The position numbers were made by a program, and so were the translations under genes. Below, piece after piece: positions 1-9,427 of a stretch of 64,000 nucleotides of DNA. A model generated the notes under the pieces. It saw only the letters and a program-made list of their open reading frames with translations. It had not been told where the DNA came from and made no database searches. Numbering within the stretch: the first letter of the stretch is position 1; every line of letters starts with the position of its first letter. Source of the stretch: Pseudomonadales bacterium (GTDB taxonomy: Bacteria > Pseudomonadota > Gammaproteobacteria > Pseudomonadales > JAHRWD01); assembly GCA_029210125.1 (NCBI GenBank), contig JARGPR010000002.1:82919-146918 (forward strand). Reading direction: 5' to 3'.

Positions 1-339
1 TTTGATTTTACGGGTTATTTTATCCAGGCCGGCCATTTTTTCGGTGATGTTACCGAGAACTTTAATCGTAAAACTGGTCGTTTCAAGCGCTTTAAACCAC
101 CGGCCGGCGAGTCAGTGTGGCAGTTGATAGTGCGTTATGGCGATATCGATCTAAATGATGCCGGCCAGGGCGTCCACGATAAAGAGTTCACCGTTGGGCT
201 ATCGTGGTACGCGAATCGCTCTGTACGGCTCATGGGAAACTACACCCGATTAAAAGTATCAGGCGATGACGCAGCAGCCATTGTAGGAAGTGATACGAGC
301 GGCGAAACTGCTTCCGTACGGGTTCAATATTTCTTCTAG
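1..339 (+). CDS. C-terminal end of a phosphate-selective porin (OprO/OprP-like), partial
   Basis: The reading frame is open from the first base and ends with a stop at 337-339, so about 112 C-terminal residues of a longer protein are visible. The sequence alternates hydrophobic and polar residues as in outer-membrane beta strands and ends in aromatic residues (VQYFF), the usual signal for outer-membrane insertion. The pattern GHFFGDVTENFNRKTGRF, followed by W-Q-L-I-V-R-Y, resembles the last strands of the OprO/OprP porin family, which take up phosphate or polyphosphate. The family call comes from recalled resemblance; the substrate cannot be told from this fragment. No clear terminator follows. 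Confidence 0.72.
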   Translation, partial: FDFTGYFIQAGHFFGDVTENFNRKTGRFKRFKPPAGESVWQLIVRYGDIDLNDAGQGVHDKEFTVGLSWYANRSVRLMGNYTRLKVSGDDAAAIVGSDTSGETASVRVQYFF

Positions 340-470
340 TTTCTCCGGCCGCACAAATAAGAAACACCTGATAGCGGAGCACCTAATCAAAGATCAGCTA
401 CTCGATAATCCCCCACACTTAACCGCTGGTATAGTTCCAGAACTCAGCTATGCTCAATAAGTATTTATTG

Positions 471-476
471 TATAAT
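471..476 (+). promoter_or_regulatory. Candidate sigma-70 -10 box for the DUF1631/PilZ/HDOD genes
   Basis: A perfect TATAAT preceded directly by TG lies about 125 bases before the chosen start of the DUF1631 gene. No good -35 hexamer is visible at 16-18 bases upstream, so the call rests on the -10 alone. Confidence 0.4.
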
Positions 477-488
477 TCCTCAACCATA

Positions 489-513
489 AATAGGTGCGTA
501 GGCAATAGGTGCG
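489..513 (+). repeat. Two direct copies of AATAGGTGCG, 15-base period
   Basis: AATAGGTGCG occurs at 489-498 and again at 504-513, just downstream of the candidate -10 box. Two in-register copies near a start site could be an operator, but no regulator is known and chance is possible. Confidence 0.35.
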
Positions 514-602
514 GTGGATCACAACCTGAAACCCCTTATTAATGAGGCAAAAAAACCAGATGCTAGTCCTTCGTGTTTGCTCAGGATAAAAGGATACCAC
601 CC

Positions 603-3008
603 GTGCAGCCCAGCCATATAAAACTATTCACTGACATCACCTCGACGGTCGCGGAATATATCGAGCCGCTATACGCAAATTGCTTTGAAGAGGTCAACGA
701 CGAGCTTTTTGAGCTGGCTGAACAAGCGGCAAACAATAAAGCCCAGTCTGAAGTTTTTGATGGAATGCGCGAAATTCGCTCAAATCGACAACAGCTTGAA
801 GAAAATTTCTGTAAATCAATAAAATCAAATGCCGACATTTTTAGCGGCAGCACTAAATTTGAGCAAAAGCCTCTCGATATCCTCATACCTGAATCCTCAA
901 AGGGAGAGCTTTCTCTTGTAGATCTTAAGGATTTAGACGAAAAAATTGCCTTTGGAACCGTTATTCAAAAGGCAAACGAACAGTACTTCCATGCCTTGTT
1001 TGAGTTAAACCAACGTTTATCGATTCTCAATCACGGATACAAGCTTGATGATCACTCCAATCCCTTTGGGCCTGCTCGCCTAACTCAGATTTTTTCTGAC
1101 ATCAGTGCCGATCTTGACTTGCCTCAGGCGCACAAAGACTTACTACTTAAATCATTCAACCACTCAGTGCTTGAAAAGCTCGAACCATTGTACTCACAAT
1201 GCAATGCAATGCTGATCGATGCCGGAATACTTCCCGATCTAAAATTCACTATAAAAAAACGAAAAGTTTCTGCCGTGCCGACACCTGCTGATACAGCAGA
1301 GACTAATTCAGAAGGACTTCATAATGATCTGACTAGCAACGCAGAACACGTATCCGGCGCGGAACCTACCTCGCCAGCGAGTTACGCCGAGCAACACGAA
1401 AATTCCGCTCCACAGTTATACCATTCAATCCAGGAAATCATGTCGGCACGACCGATAACAGACTCGTCATGGAACACTCAACCGAGCGCAAACCCGCCAA
1501 CACCAGCAGCTGGTAATAGGATTGAAAATACTGCGCCCGAACGACAGCCCGGTTCAGAACAGACGGGTGCGGCACCTGTTAATGTTTTTGGTAGCGGGGC
1601 TCCGGCATTTGTGCAAAGCCAACCTGGCTCCTTGACCACAGCCCCCGGCCCAGCAGTACAGTACTATAACAATCATCAACTGGTTAACGTCATCAGTGCG
1701 ATGCAGCAGCAACAACTGCCGGAACAACTGGTATTTGACCCTCACCATATTGAGAACACAAAAAGGCAATTCGTTCAGGAACTTAGGGAATCAAACGATC
1801 CATCCAAGCCTCAAGAGATTAACGGGCTAGACGCCGATACCATCGACCTTATCGGTATGCTGTTCGAATTCATGCTGAATGACCAGGATCTTTGCCCATC
1901 CGTTAAAGCACTATTAAGCCATCTCCACACACCTTTTTTGAAAGTTGCGTTACTAGATAAGGATTTCTTTACACAACACAATCACCCGGCCAGATTACTA
2001 CTCAATAGTATGGCTAAAGCTGGTGCTCGCTGGGTAGAGGAAAACGACAGAGATCGCGGCGTTTTCCCAAAAATGAAATCAGTAGTGGATCGTGTCCTGC
2101 TAGAATTCGAGATCAACCTAGAGCTATTCTCTGAACTTAATTTGGACTTCGAAAAATTCATACATCAAATTGAAAAACGTGCGGAAATTGCTGAAAAACG
2201 CGCTTCAGAATCGATAAAAGGCAAGGACAAGCTACGACTAGCAAGGGATCAGGCTATACAGGAGATCAATCGTCGAACTCAAAAAATCCCGCCCCCTGAA
2301 TGTGTAGATCAGTTTCTTCGTCAGTGTTGGCTCGACATTCTAGTATTTACGCTATTACGCAAGGGTGATGATCACCCACTTTGGGCAGAGCAGAAGACCC
2401 TGATAGAGCAACTTATCTGGAGCACGACCCCAAAATCCAGCGAACAGGAGCTACAGCAAGTACGAAACAAAATAGAAGATATCAATCAGGTTATCGCGCG
2501 CGGTTTCGAACAGCTCGGCGGTTACCCTGGCAACAGCAAGGCGTTGTTACGAGAAATTTCAGCGCAACAAAAAGAGTTGCTGAACAACCCCCCAACACAA
2601 GAGCAAACCTCCCCCAAGACCTCAACGACTGAAACTGAAGCAGTTGAAACTAACTCCGCTGATACGAGCAAGGAAGCACCTAAACCAGCAGAAAAAAAAT
2701 ATTCACCGGAACTGCTGGCGGCTATCAAACAGCTTCGGGGAATACCCTTTGGCACTTGGTTCCAGTTTACTACCAACGCTCAGGGCGACACGATAAAAGG
2801 GAAACTCTCGTGGTATAGCCCGGCAACCTCTCGCTATATGTTCGTCAACGTCCAGGGTAAACAGATAGCGGTGCGCTCTATGCTATCACTTGCCAACAGT
2901 ATGCGATTAGGTGATGCGGTCGTCATTGAGGAAAAGAAAAAACCCATGGTTGACCGAGCAATGCTTGCGATCTACGAACTTATAAAAGTAGGTAAACCTG
3001 TTGCGTAA
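603..3008 (+). CDS. DUF1631 family protein (copy 1)
   Basis: Large soluble protein of about 801 residues with no signal peptide or membrane segment. The N-terminal region has the DUF1631 pattern LFELAEQAANNKAQSEVFDG followed by MREIR, and the middle has a low-complexity Pro/Ala/Thr linker (about residues 235-360). The C-terminal ~90 residues form a beta-rich module resembling a degenerate PilZ domain. Function is unknown; pseudomonads carry a homologue near nadC/ampD. The GTG at 603 is preferred over the GTG at 573 because AAAGGA lies about 9 bases before it. A paralogue is encoded at 19952-22324 and shares the N-terminal motif and general plan. The next gene encodes PilZ and follows after 12 bases, which suggests an operon linked to c-di-GMP signalling (inference). 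Confidence 0.8.
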   Translation: MQPSHIKLFTDITSTVAEYIEPLYANCFEEVNDELFELAEQAANNKAQSEVFDGMREIRSNRQQLEENFCKSIKSNADIFSGSTKFEQKPLDILIPESSKGELSLVDLKDLDEKIAFGTVIQKANEQYFHALFELNQRLSILNHGYKLDDHSNPFGPARLTQIFSDISADLDLPQAHKDLLLKSFNHSVLEKLEPLYSQCNAMLIDAGILPDLKFTIKKRKVSAVPTPADTAETNSEGLHNDLTSNAEHVSGAEPTSPASYAEQHENSAPQLYHSIQEIMSARPITDSSWNTQPSANPPTPAAGNRIENTAPERQPGSEQTGAAPVNVFGSGAPAFVQSQPGSLTTAPGPAVQYYNNHQLVNVISAMQQQQLPEQLVFDPHHIENTKRQFVQELRESNDPSKPQEINGLDADTIDLIGMLFEFMLNDQDLCPSVKALLSHLHTPFLKVALLDKDFFTQHNHPARLLLNSMAKAGARWVEENDRDRGVFPKMKSVVDRVLLEFEINLELFSELNLDFEKFIHQIEKRAEIAEKRASESIKGKDKLRLARDQAIQEINRRTQKIPPPECVDQFLRQCWLDILVFTLLRKGDDHPLWAEQKTLIEQLIWSTTPKSSEQELQQVRNKIEDINQVIARGFEQLGGYPGNSKALLREISAQQKELLNNPPTQEQTSPKTSTTETEAVETNSADTSKEAPKPAEKKYSPELLAAIKQLRGIPFGTWFQFTTNAQGDTIKGKLSWYSPATSRYMFVNVQGKQIAVRSMLSLANSMRLGDAVVIEEKKKPMVDRAMLAIYELIKVGKPVA

Positions 3009-3020
3009 ATGTGAAATCAT

Positions 3021-3353
3021 ATGACCGATAACCGAACTAATGATAGAAAAACCACCGACTCCAAAATAGTTGTTGTTGACCTCGATAGCGGTGAAAATAT
3101 CGGCAGCCTGCTCAATATCTCGATTAGCGGCTTAATGCTACTAAGCCAATCCCCGATTGAGCTAGACAAACTCTATCGGCTTGAAATTCGACTTACATCT
3201 AAAATTAACGGGAAATCAGTTCTGCAGGTGGGCGCAGATGCCCTCTGGAACAACGCGTTAAGCGGTGACCAATATTTCTGGACAGGTTTTCAAATCATTG
3301 ATATCTCAGAAAATGATCTAACAATTATTCGACAATTCCTCGTTGACGAATAA
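3021..3353 (+). CDS. PilZ domain protein
   Basis: A 110-residue single-domain protein. R5-x3-R9 near the N-terminus and the N-I-S-I-S-G stretch at about residues 33-38 together match the RxxxR and D/NxSxxG c-di-GMP binding motifs of PilZ, so ligand binding looks possible. The rest is a beta-barrel-like sequence ending in a short helix. It sits 12 bases after the DUF1631 gene and 86 bases before an HDOD gene. It probably works as a c-di-GMP-dependent adaptor; the target is not indicated. Confidence 0.82.
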   Translation: MTDNRTNDRKTTDSKIVVVDLDSGENIGSLLNISISGLMLLSQSPIELDKLYRLEIRLTSKINGKSVLQVGADALWNNALSGDQYFWTGFQIIDISENDLTIIRQFLVDE

Positions 3354-3439
3354 CCCACTATTTCTTCGGTAATGTGTGGCTGCGATACTCAGTCGTCGCG
3401 CAATATAAATTAAATGTATAACTGACAAAAAAAGATGCC

Positions 3440-4756
3440 ATGGAACTTCAAGAAGACAATAGCCTGACACCAGACCAGCTGCGGAAATTTAAACCCTTCA
3501 GTGAGTTTGATCACGACAATTTAATGCGTGTATGCGCCGCGTTAGAAGTTCATGTTGAATCGCCCAGAAAGCGAATAGTCGAGATCGGCTCAACGGACCC
3601 GATGGAATTATTCCTTCTGGAAGGGAAGCTTGGACTCGAAGCTCGAGATGGAAAGAAATCAGTTATAACAAGCGATTCAGAAAGTGCTGAGCTACCGATC
3701 GCAAAGATGCGACCACGCATGTACAACATCATCACCCTATCGGAGGTTAAATATTTACTGGTCGAGCCAACCCTATTAAAACCGGGCAATGCGCCCGCAC
3801 CGATCACAAGCCTGTCTCCTGAGCAGAACACGCCAACCTCTGATGGCTATCAAGTCGATATACTATCGGATGGTGGCGCTTATCAGGTTGAAGAACTGGA
3901 GCAGGCCGAGGAATATCAGATTGATGAAATCTATTTCTCGATTGGAAGCGATCTGAAAAACGACAAACTACCACTTCCTTCATTACCTGATGTAGCGGTT
4001 CGCATCCACAGCCTGATCGAAAGCGAGTCCGCTAATGCAGAGACCATCGCAAACGCCGTCAATTCAGACCCGGCAATCGCGGCCAAATTACTCAAAACAG
4101 CGAACAGCCCACTCTACCGCGGCACATCCACCTTCGAATCAACGCAAGCAGCTATTGTCCGATTAGGCCTTGGAACCACTCGCCAACTGGTGACTACATT
4201 TGCCATGCGTTCCGTGTTTCAAAGTGATAATCCTTTGCTAAACGAGCATATGAACCATATATGGAAACATAGTATTGACGTCGCATCGATAGCTTATGTT
4301 CTAGCACGGGTCACTCGCGGTCTAAACCCGGAACAGGCGCTACTGGCGGGACTGCTTCATGATGTTGGCGATATCGCAATTATCGCTTACGCCGAAAACC
4401 ATCCTTATATGCTAGCAAATGAAGACACCCTGGCTACCGTAATGGATACCATGCGCAGTGAAATCGGCAGTATGATTTTGCGCAAGTGGGAATTTCCAAA
4501 TGAGCTATGTGAAGCAGCAGAACTAGCCGAAGAATGGATGCATCCAGGGAATATAAACCTCGAATATGCTGATTTGGTAATATTGGCGCAACTTCACCTC
4601 GGGGAATCCGACTCAATCGAAGAACTGCCGCCCATTCATTCCGTCCCGGCTTTTTCTAAATTGAAAAATCAAGCCCTAACCGAAGATGGTCAGTTAGCGA
4701 TACTGGATGAAGCAGAAGACCAGATATCAGAAATAAAACAACTGCTTACCGCCTAA
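3440..4756 (+). CDS. HDOD domain protein with N-terminal cyclic-nucleotide-binding-like domain
   Basis: About 438 residues. The N-terminal ~110 residues (FKPFSEFDHDNL...) resemble a cNMP-binding fold, followed by an acidic linker. Residues about 170-370 form an HDOD domain, with the typical DPAIAAKLLKTANSPLYRG stretch. The HD pair is kept in LLHDVGD (about residue 305). HDOD proteins act in signal output, often downstream of c-di-GMP or stress signals, and most lack proven phosphodiesterase activity. Together with the upstream PilZ gene this suggests a signalling unit. A strong hairpin follows the stop codon. Confidence 0.83.
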   Translation: MELQEDNSLTPDQLRKFKPFSEFDHDNLMRVCAALEVHVESPRKRIVEIGSTDPMELFLLEGKLGLEARDGKKSVITSDSESAELPIAKMRPRMYNIITLSEVKYLLVEPTLLKPGNAPAPITSLSPEQNTPTSDGYQVDILSDGGAYQVEELEQAEEYQIDEIYFSIGSDLKNDKLPLPSLPDVAVRIHSLIESESANAETIANAVNSDPAIAAKLLKTANSPLYRGTSTFESTQAAIVRLGLGTTRQLVTTFAMRSVFQSDNPLLNEHMNHIWKHSIDVASIAYVLARVTRGLNPEQALLAGLLHDVGDIAIIAYAENHPYMLANEDTLATVMDTMRSEIGSMILRKWEFPNELCEAAELAEEWMHPGNINLEYADLVILAQLHLGESDSIEELPPIHSVPAFSKLKNQALTEDGQLAILDEAEDQISEIKQLLTA

Positions 4757-4764
4757 ACTCTATT

Positions 4765-4799
4765 GCTATACCCAGCCTCCCTCACAGGCTGGGTATAGC
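4765..4799. terminator. 14-bp perfect stem-loop between convergent genes
   Basis: GCTATACCCAGCCT at 4765-4778 pairs perfectly with 4786-4799 around a 7-base loop. It lies between the HDOD gene and pepN, which converge. Neither side has a run of T, so it may stall transcription in both directions or protect 3' ends rather than be a classic intrinsic terminator. Confidence 0.6.
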
Positions 4800-4843
4800 G
4801 TCATCAACCCTCTGCCGAACACCATCAGCATACCCTCCTGCTA

Positions 4844-7510
4844 CTAACCCAGGCTTTTGCTCGCCACTTCGTAAACATCCTTCGAAAGATTGCCCTTTTC
4901 GAGAATCTTCGACAAAGATTGCTTCATTAAAGTTTGGCGGGGTTTATTGTGTTTACCCCATTGAGTTAAGGGGGTTAACAATCGTGATGCAATCTGCGGA
5001 TTAATACCGTCAAGCCGAATAACCTGCTGCTCAAGAAATCGGTAGCCATTGCCATCTATATGATGAAAATGAATCCTGTTTTGAGCACAAAATACACCTA
5101 CAACTGAGCGTACCTTATTCGGATTTCGAATATCAAAAGCATCATGTTCGAGTAACTTTTCAACCCGCTGCAATGCCCCTTCTCGCGGGCAACCCGCCTG
5201 CAATGCAAGCCATTGATTTACCACCAACGGTTCGTGTTTCCAGTTTAGATAGAACTGATCCAAAGCCTTGTCAGAAAGTTGCCCAGCCTGTGGAGCCATT
5301 GAATTTACTATAGCCCCCAGCGCAGCGCTGACATCTGTCATATTACTCCCACTAGATGCCTGCTCCGTAGCCATTTGAAGCCAGCGCTCCTCGCCGCTCC
5401 AAACAAGGTATTGCATCGCAAGATTTTTCAGGCTACGACGCGCCATCTGTTGCGATGTTGCCTGGTATAATTCGTTGCTGGATTGCTCTCGATATACCCT
5501 TAATAAAGGCTCATTCAAAGCCGTTGCCAACTCTTGTTTCACAAACTCGCGAGCCCTATGAATGGATTCCACATCAATTTCATCAACCAATTCCCACAAA
5601 TACGCTTCGGTTGGTATCGATAACATTTTGGCCGCAAGCTGGGGATCGTTTTCACTTTCAGCAAGCACTGATGAACAGATCGAAATCAGCTGTGTTGGTA
5701 GCTCCATCTCCTCACCCTGCCGAAGCTTCTCGGCAAAATCTAAAATCAGCACTACGAATCGTTTTTGCAATGCATCCCAGCGGTTAAAACCATCGCTATC
5801 ATGCTGCGCCAGGAATTCCAGATCCGTTGAACTGTAGTCATATTCAAGTTTAACCGGTGCGGAAAACCCCCGCAGCAGGGAAGGAGTTGGCCTCTCGGGG
5901 ATATTTTCAAAAACAAATTGCTGCTTCTCAGATGTGATTTCCAGTGTAAGGCTAGTACTACCATTAACGCCGGATAAATCATTTTGTAAAGATAACGGCA
6001 GATCAGTTCCATCTGTATCAAGTAAACCTATCAGCAGCGGTATATGGAATGGTTTTTTGTGCGGCTGCCCTGGTGTCGCTGGGCAGGATTGTTCAACGGT
6101 TAGTCGATACTGCTGATTCTGCGCATCGTATTGATCTGAAATTTTTAACACTGGAGTGCCTGATTGGGAGTACCAGCGACTGAATTGCGTCAGGTCTACC
6201 TGGTTGGCATCTTCCAGTGCCTTAACAAAGTCCTCCGTGGTTACCGCCTGCCCGTCGTGTCGATCAAAATACAAATCAGTGCCGCGCCGGAAGCCGGCAT
6301 CACCCACCAAATGATGCATCATACGAATCAGCTCTGCGCCTTTTTCGTAGATCGTTACGGTATAAAAATTAGAGATCTCCATAAAGGAGTCTGGGCGCAC
6401 GGGATGCGCCATTGGACCAGCATCTTCAGCGAATTGCACCGTACGCAACAATGCAACATCATCGATTCGTTTAACCGTTTTAGAGCCCATATCAGCGGAG
6501 AATTGACTATCACGATAAACCGTTAAACCTTCTTTTAAGCTCAACTGAAACCAGTCACGACAGGTCACCCTGTTTCCAGACCAGTTGTGAAAGTACTCGT
6601 GGGCTACAATCGCTTCAATACGCTGGTAGGTTAGGTCTGTGGTGGTTTCGGGTTTTGCAAGTACGCAGGAACTATTAAAAATATTGAGCCCTTTATTTTC
6701 CATCGCGCCCATGTTGAATGCATCTACGGCTACGATCATAAAAATATCGAGATCATATTCGCGACCGTACACCTCTTCATCCCATTTCATGGAATTTTTC
6801 AACGATTCAATAGCATGATCACATTTGTCGAGGTCCTTGGCTTCTACAAAAATGCGCAGGGTCACTTCACGACCCGAACAGGTGACAAAAAGATCTTCAA
6901 TAAACTCCAATTTTCCCGCCACCAGCGCAAAAAGATAGGCTGGTTTCATATGAGGGTCGAGCCATTTAACCGAGTGGCGCCCCCCTGTTAACTCCTCACT
7001 TTCCAATAGATTACCGTTCGACAACAACACCGGATTACTGGCTTGGTCAGCAATAATTTCAGTGGTGAATCGCGACATCACATCAGGACGATCAAGATAG
7101 TAGGTGATACGCCGAAAACCCTGGGCCTCGCATTGGGTGCAGTGCATTCCATCGGAAATGTAGAGACCTTCAAGTGCGGTATTTTCGATCGGTTTAATGC
7201 GGACCTGAATCTCCAACACAAATTGATCAGGCACTGTAGCAATGATAAGGGACTCGGTATTCAGGGCGTAATCAGCATGACTCAGCACCTGGCCATCCAG
7301 CGTCACTGAAAGCAGTTCAAGTTCCTGACCATCCAGCACTAACGGCGGGCTATTCCAGCCCTCTACTTCCGGGTTCCTACGTAAGCTTAATTTAGAGGAA
7401 ACCAGAGTGAATTCATTGTCCAGTTCAAACTTTAAATCAGTGGTATCAATTAGATAATTAGGTGGCCGATAGTCCTTTAAATAGGTAGTGGTTGCCTGAC
7501 GCTCTCTCAT
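4844..7510 (-). CDS. pepN: Aminopeptidase N
   Basis: M1 zinc aminopeptidase of about 888 residues, close to the ~870-890 usual for the PepN group. It removes N-terminal residues from peptides in the cytoplasm. The substrate-binding G-A-M-E-N motif is at about residue 267 and the zinc motif H-E-Y-F-H-N-W at about 303, both intact. The frame is open up to 7576, but the Met at 7510 is preferred: AAGGG lies a few bases before it, it aligns with known PepN starts, and the extended start would overlap the rhomboid gene. It is the last gene of a reverse unit with nadK and the rhomboid gene, 13 bases behind the latter. Confidence 0.95.
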   Translation of the reverse strand: MRERQATTTYLKDYRPPNYLIDTTDLKFELDNEFTLVSSKLSLRRNPEVEGWNSPPLVLDGQELELLSVTLDGQVLSHADYALNTESLIIATVPDQFVLEIQVRIKPIENTALEGLYISDGMHCTQCEAQGFRRITYYLDRPDVMSRFTTEIIADQASNPVLLSNGNLLESEELTGGRHSVKWLDPHMKPAYLFALVAGKLEFIEDLFVTCSGREVTLRIFVEAKDLDKCDHAIESLKNSMKWDEEVYGREYDLDIFMIVAVDAFNMGAMENKGLNIFNSSCVLAKPETTTDLTYQRIEAIVAHEYFHNWSGNRVTCRDWFQLSLKEGLTVYRDSQFSADMGSKTVKRIDDVALLRTVQFAEDAGPMAHPVRPDSFMEISNFYTVTIYEKGAELIRMMHHLVGDAGFRRGTDLYFDRHDGQAVTTEDFVKALEDANQVDLTQFSRWYSQSGTPVLKISDQYDAQNQQYRLTVEQSCPATPGQPHKKPFHIPLLIGLLDTDGTDLPLSLQNDLSGVNGSTSLTLEITSEKQQFVFENIPERPTPSLLRGFSAPVKLEYDYSSTDLEFLAQHDSDGFNRWDALQKRFVVLILDFAEKLRQGEEMELPTQLISICSSVLAESENDPQLAAKMLSIPTEAYLWELVDEIDVESIHRAREFVKQELATALNEPLLRVYREQSSNELYQATSQQMARRSLKNLAMQYLVWSGEERWLQMATEQASSGSNMTDVSAALGAIVNSMAPQAGQLSDKALDQFYLNWKHEPLVVNQWLALQAGCPREGALQRVEKLLEHDAFDIRNPNKVRSVVGVFCAQNRIHFHHIDGNGYRFLEQQVIRLDGINPQIASRLLTPLTQWGKHNKPRQTLMKQSLSKILEKGNLSKDVYEVASKSLG

Positions 7511-7523
7511 AAATCGACCCTTA

Positions 7524-8393
7524 TTATTTTCGAAAATATTCCATCGCCTTAGTGAGCGAAACAAAAACCGCCGCAATCACTAAACCCGCAACTAAACCCG
7601 AAAGGTGCGCTGTATTAGCAATAGCCCCGAAACCCAGCATCGTAATCAGGCCCGAGTATCCCAATGCCAGCCAAAACAGCAAAAAGAATACCACTGCTTT
7701 ATTTAGAGCAAATTCCGCCCGGGGTGATAGCAGATTCCACAACCAACAGTAGCCAAGAAGCCCGTAGATCACGCCAGACATACCGCCAAATAGGCCACCT
7801 TTGACGGCAATGGCTTGGGCAATATTTGAAGCCAGGCCAATAGCTAACACCAAGAATAGTGCCGCCAAACTACCCTGCACCTCTTCGATGCGTCGTCCTA
7901 GCTCCCACAACCAAAGCATATTAAAAGAGATATGCAATACGCTAAAATGGAGAAAGATCGGGGTGATCATACGCCATGGCTGCCCCTGTGGCATCGATAG
8001 CAGCATATCACGCTGAATATGGGTGATTTCTAAGAAGCTAAAGATACCGACGAAATCAAGTCGATCACCGAGCTGGGTCAGAAAAGCCACGACCAGACAA
8101 GCTACGATTAATAGCAGGGTCACGGGGAAACGTGAAATTTGAAGCAGTAGCAACCAACCTTCAATCCCGGAAGGGGCATCCATTTTCCGGGTCGATTTCA
8201 GCTCTTCTTCAAACTGCCCGTTCTGAAAGTCGGTGTAGAGTTGCTGCACCAGCCTGATATCTGCCGGCTGTGGCACCCAAATTATCTGTTTACCCGAACT
8301 CTCACTGATTCGGTGCCGCAGGCCGTGGCGGCTTAATATAATACTGAAACCGCTTAGATCCAGATCGCTCGCCACTTCCAACGAATTAATCAT
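7524..8393 (-). CDS. Rhomboid family intramembrane serine protease (GlpG-like)
   Basis: About 289 residues. A soluble N-terminal domain of ~85 residues resembles the GlpG cytoplasmic domain, followed by about six membrane segments. The catalytic serine lies in G-G-M-S-G (about residue 204) and the histidine in A-H-L-S-G (about 261); the HISFNMLWLWELG stretch is typical of the GlpG branch. The enzyme cuts membrane protein segments within the inner membrane. It lies between nadK (25-base gap) and pepN (13-base gap), so the three are probably co-transcribed. Confidence 0.9.
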   Translation of the reverse strand: MINSLEVASDLDLSGFSIILSRHGLRHRISESSGKQIIWVPQPADIRLVQQLYTDFQNGQFEEELKSTRKMDAPSGIEGWLLLLQISRFPVTLLLIVACLVVAFLTQLGDRLDFVGIFSFLEITHIQRDMLLSMPQGQPWRMITPIFLHFSVLHISFNMLWLWELGRRIEEVQGSLAALFLVLAIGLASNIAQAIAVKGGLFGGMSGVIYGLLGYCWLWNLLSPRAEFALNKAVVFFLLFWLALGYSGLITMLGFGAIANTAHLSGLVAGLVIAAVFVSLTKAMEYFRK

Positions 8394-8418
8394 ATGAAGT
8401 TCATTCCGTCGAAAATTC

Positions 8419-9297
8419 TCAAGCTAAACGGCTACCCCAGCCCAGTTTATTGCGACACACTTCGTAATAGTTGTGATCCATCAGGTGAATCAATCGGAGT
8501 TTATGGGGGTACTTTCGAATATAGATAACATCTCCAGGAATCACCGTGAAATTATCCTGGCCATCACAACTGATTTGGAGGTCCGAGTGGTTTTCTTCAC
8601 TCAGTACTACTTTGATTTCGCTGCCACCAGACACCACAATGGGTCGATTAGTAAGTGTGTGAGGGAACATGGGGACCAATACCATCGCATCCAGGGAGGG
8701 GTGCATAATCGGACCACCCGCAGACAATGCATAGGCTGTCGAGCCCGTGGGCGTAGCGAGAATCAAGCCATCCGAACGCTGACTATATACAAACAACTCG
8801 TCAATAAACATCTCAAATTCAATCATTCGAGTTGCCATACCTGGGTGTAAAACCACATCGTTCAGCGCATGCCCAACCTCAACAGGTTCACCATTTCGCT
8901 GAATAGTGGCCTCCAGTAAAAAGCGGCTCTCAAGAATATAGTGACCGCGCAACACTTGCTCAAGGCCTTCCTCGAGGTTAGAGGGGTTAATATCGGTTAG
9001 GAAACCCAGACGACCACGATTCACGCCTAATACTGGTACTTTGTGACGCGCCAATGCACGCGCTGCTCCAAGCATACTTCCGTCGCCGCCAACTACAATT
9101 ACGAGGTCTGCGGTTTTACCCAGTAGTTGGTGACTACAAATCTGCAGGCCATGACCCGACAACGCAGCGGCGGTCTCTTCATCAATAACGACATTTAAGC
9201 CCTGGGAGAGAAGATAGTCTTTAATGACGATGATTGATTCAATAACCTCGGCGTTTTCTACTCGGCCAATCAAACCAATATTTTTGTATTGTTCCAT
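8419..9297 (-). CDS. nadK: NAD kinase
   Basis: About 292 residues, standard length. It phosphorylates NAD to NADP with ATP or polyphosphate. The G-G-D-G-S motif (VVGGDGSMLGAAR) and the TPTGSTAYALSAGGP motif of the NAD kinase family are both intact. It is the first gene of the reverse unit nadK, rhomboid, pepN. Confidence 0.96.
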   Translation of the reverse strand: MEQYKNIGLIGRVENAEVIESIIVIKDYLLSQGLNVVIDEETAAALSGHGLQICSHQLLGKTADLVIVVGGDGSMLGAARALARHKVPVLGVNRGRLGFLTDINPSNLEEGLEQVLRGHYILESRFLLEATIQRNGEPVEVGHALNDVVLHPGMATRMIEFEMFIDELFVYSQRSDGLILATPTGSTAYALSAGGPIMHPSLDAMVLVPMFPHTLTNRPIVVSGGSEIKVVLSEENHSDLQISCDGQDNFTVIPGDVIYIRKYPHKLRLIHLMDHNYYEVCRNKLGWGSRLA

Positions 9298-9427
9298 CCA
9301 CTAGTCCCGTCACGATAAGGGTGTAATTATCCAAGACTATGGGAGGAGGAGCAAACCCTTTAGTTAAAACAAGCGGGGCTAGCTAAAACATCTACTTTCG
9401 TAGGTTGGGTCAGCCCAATGATAAGCT

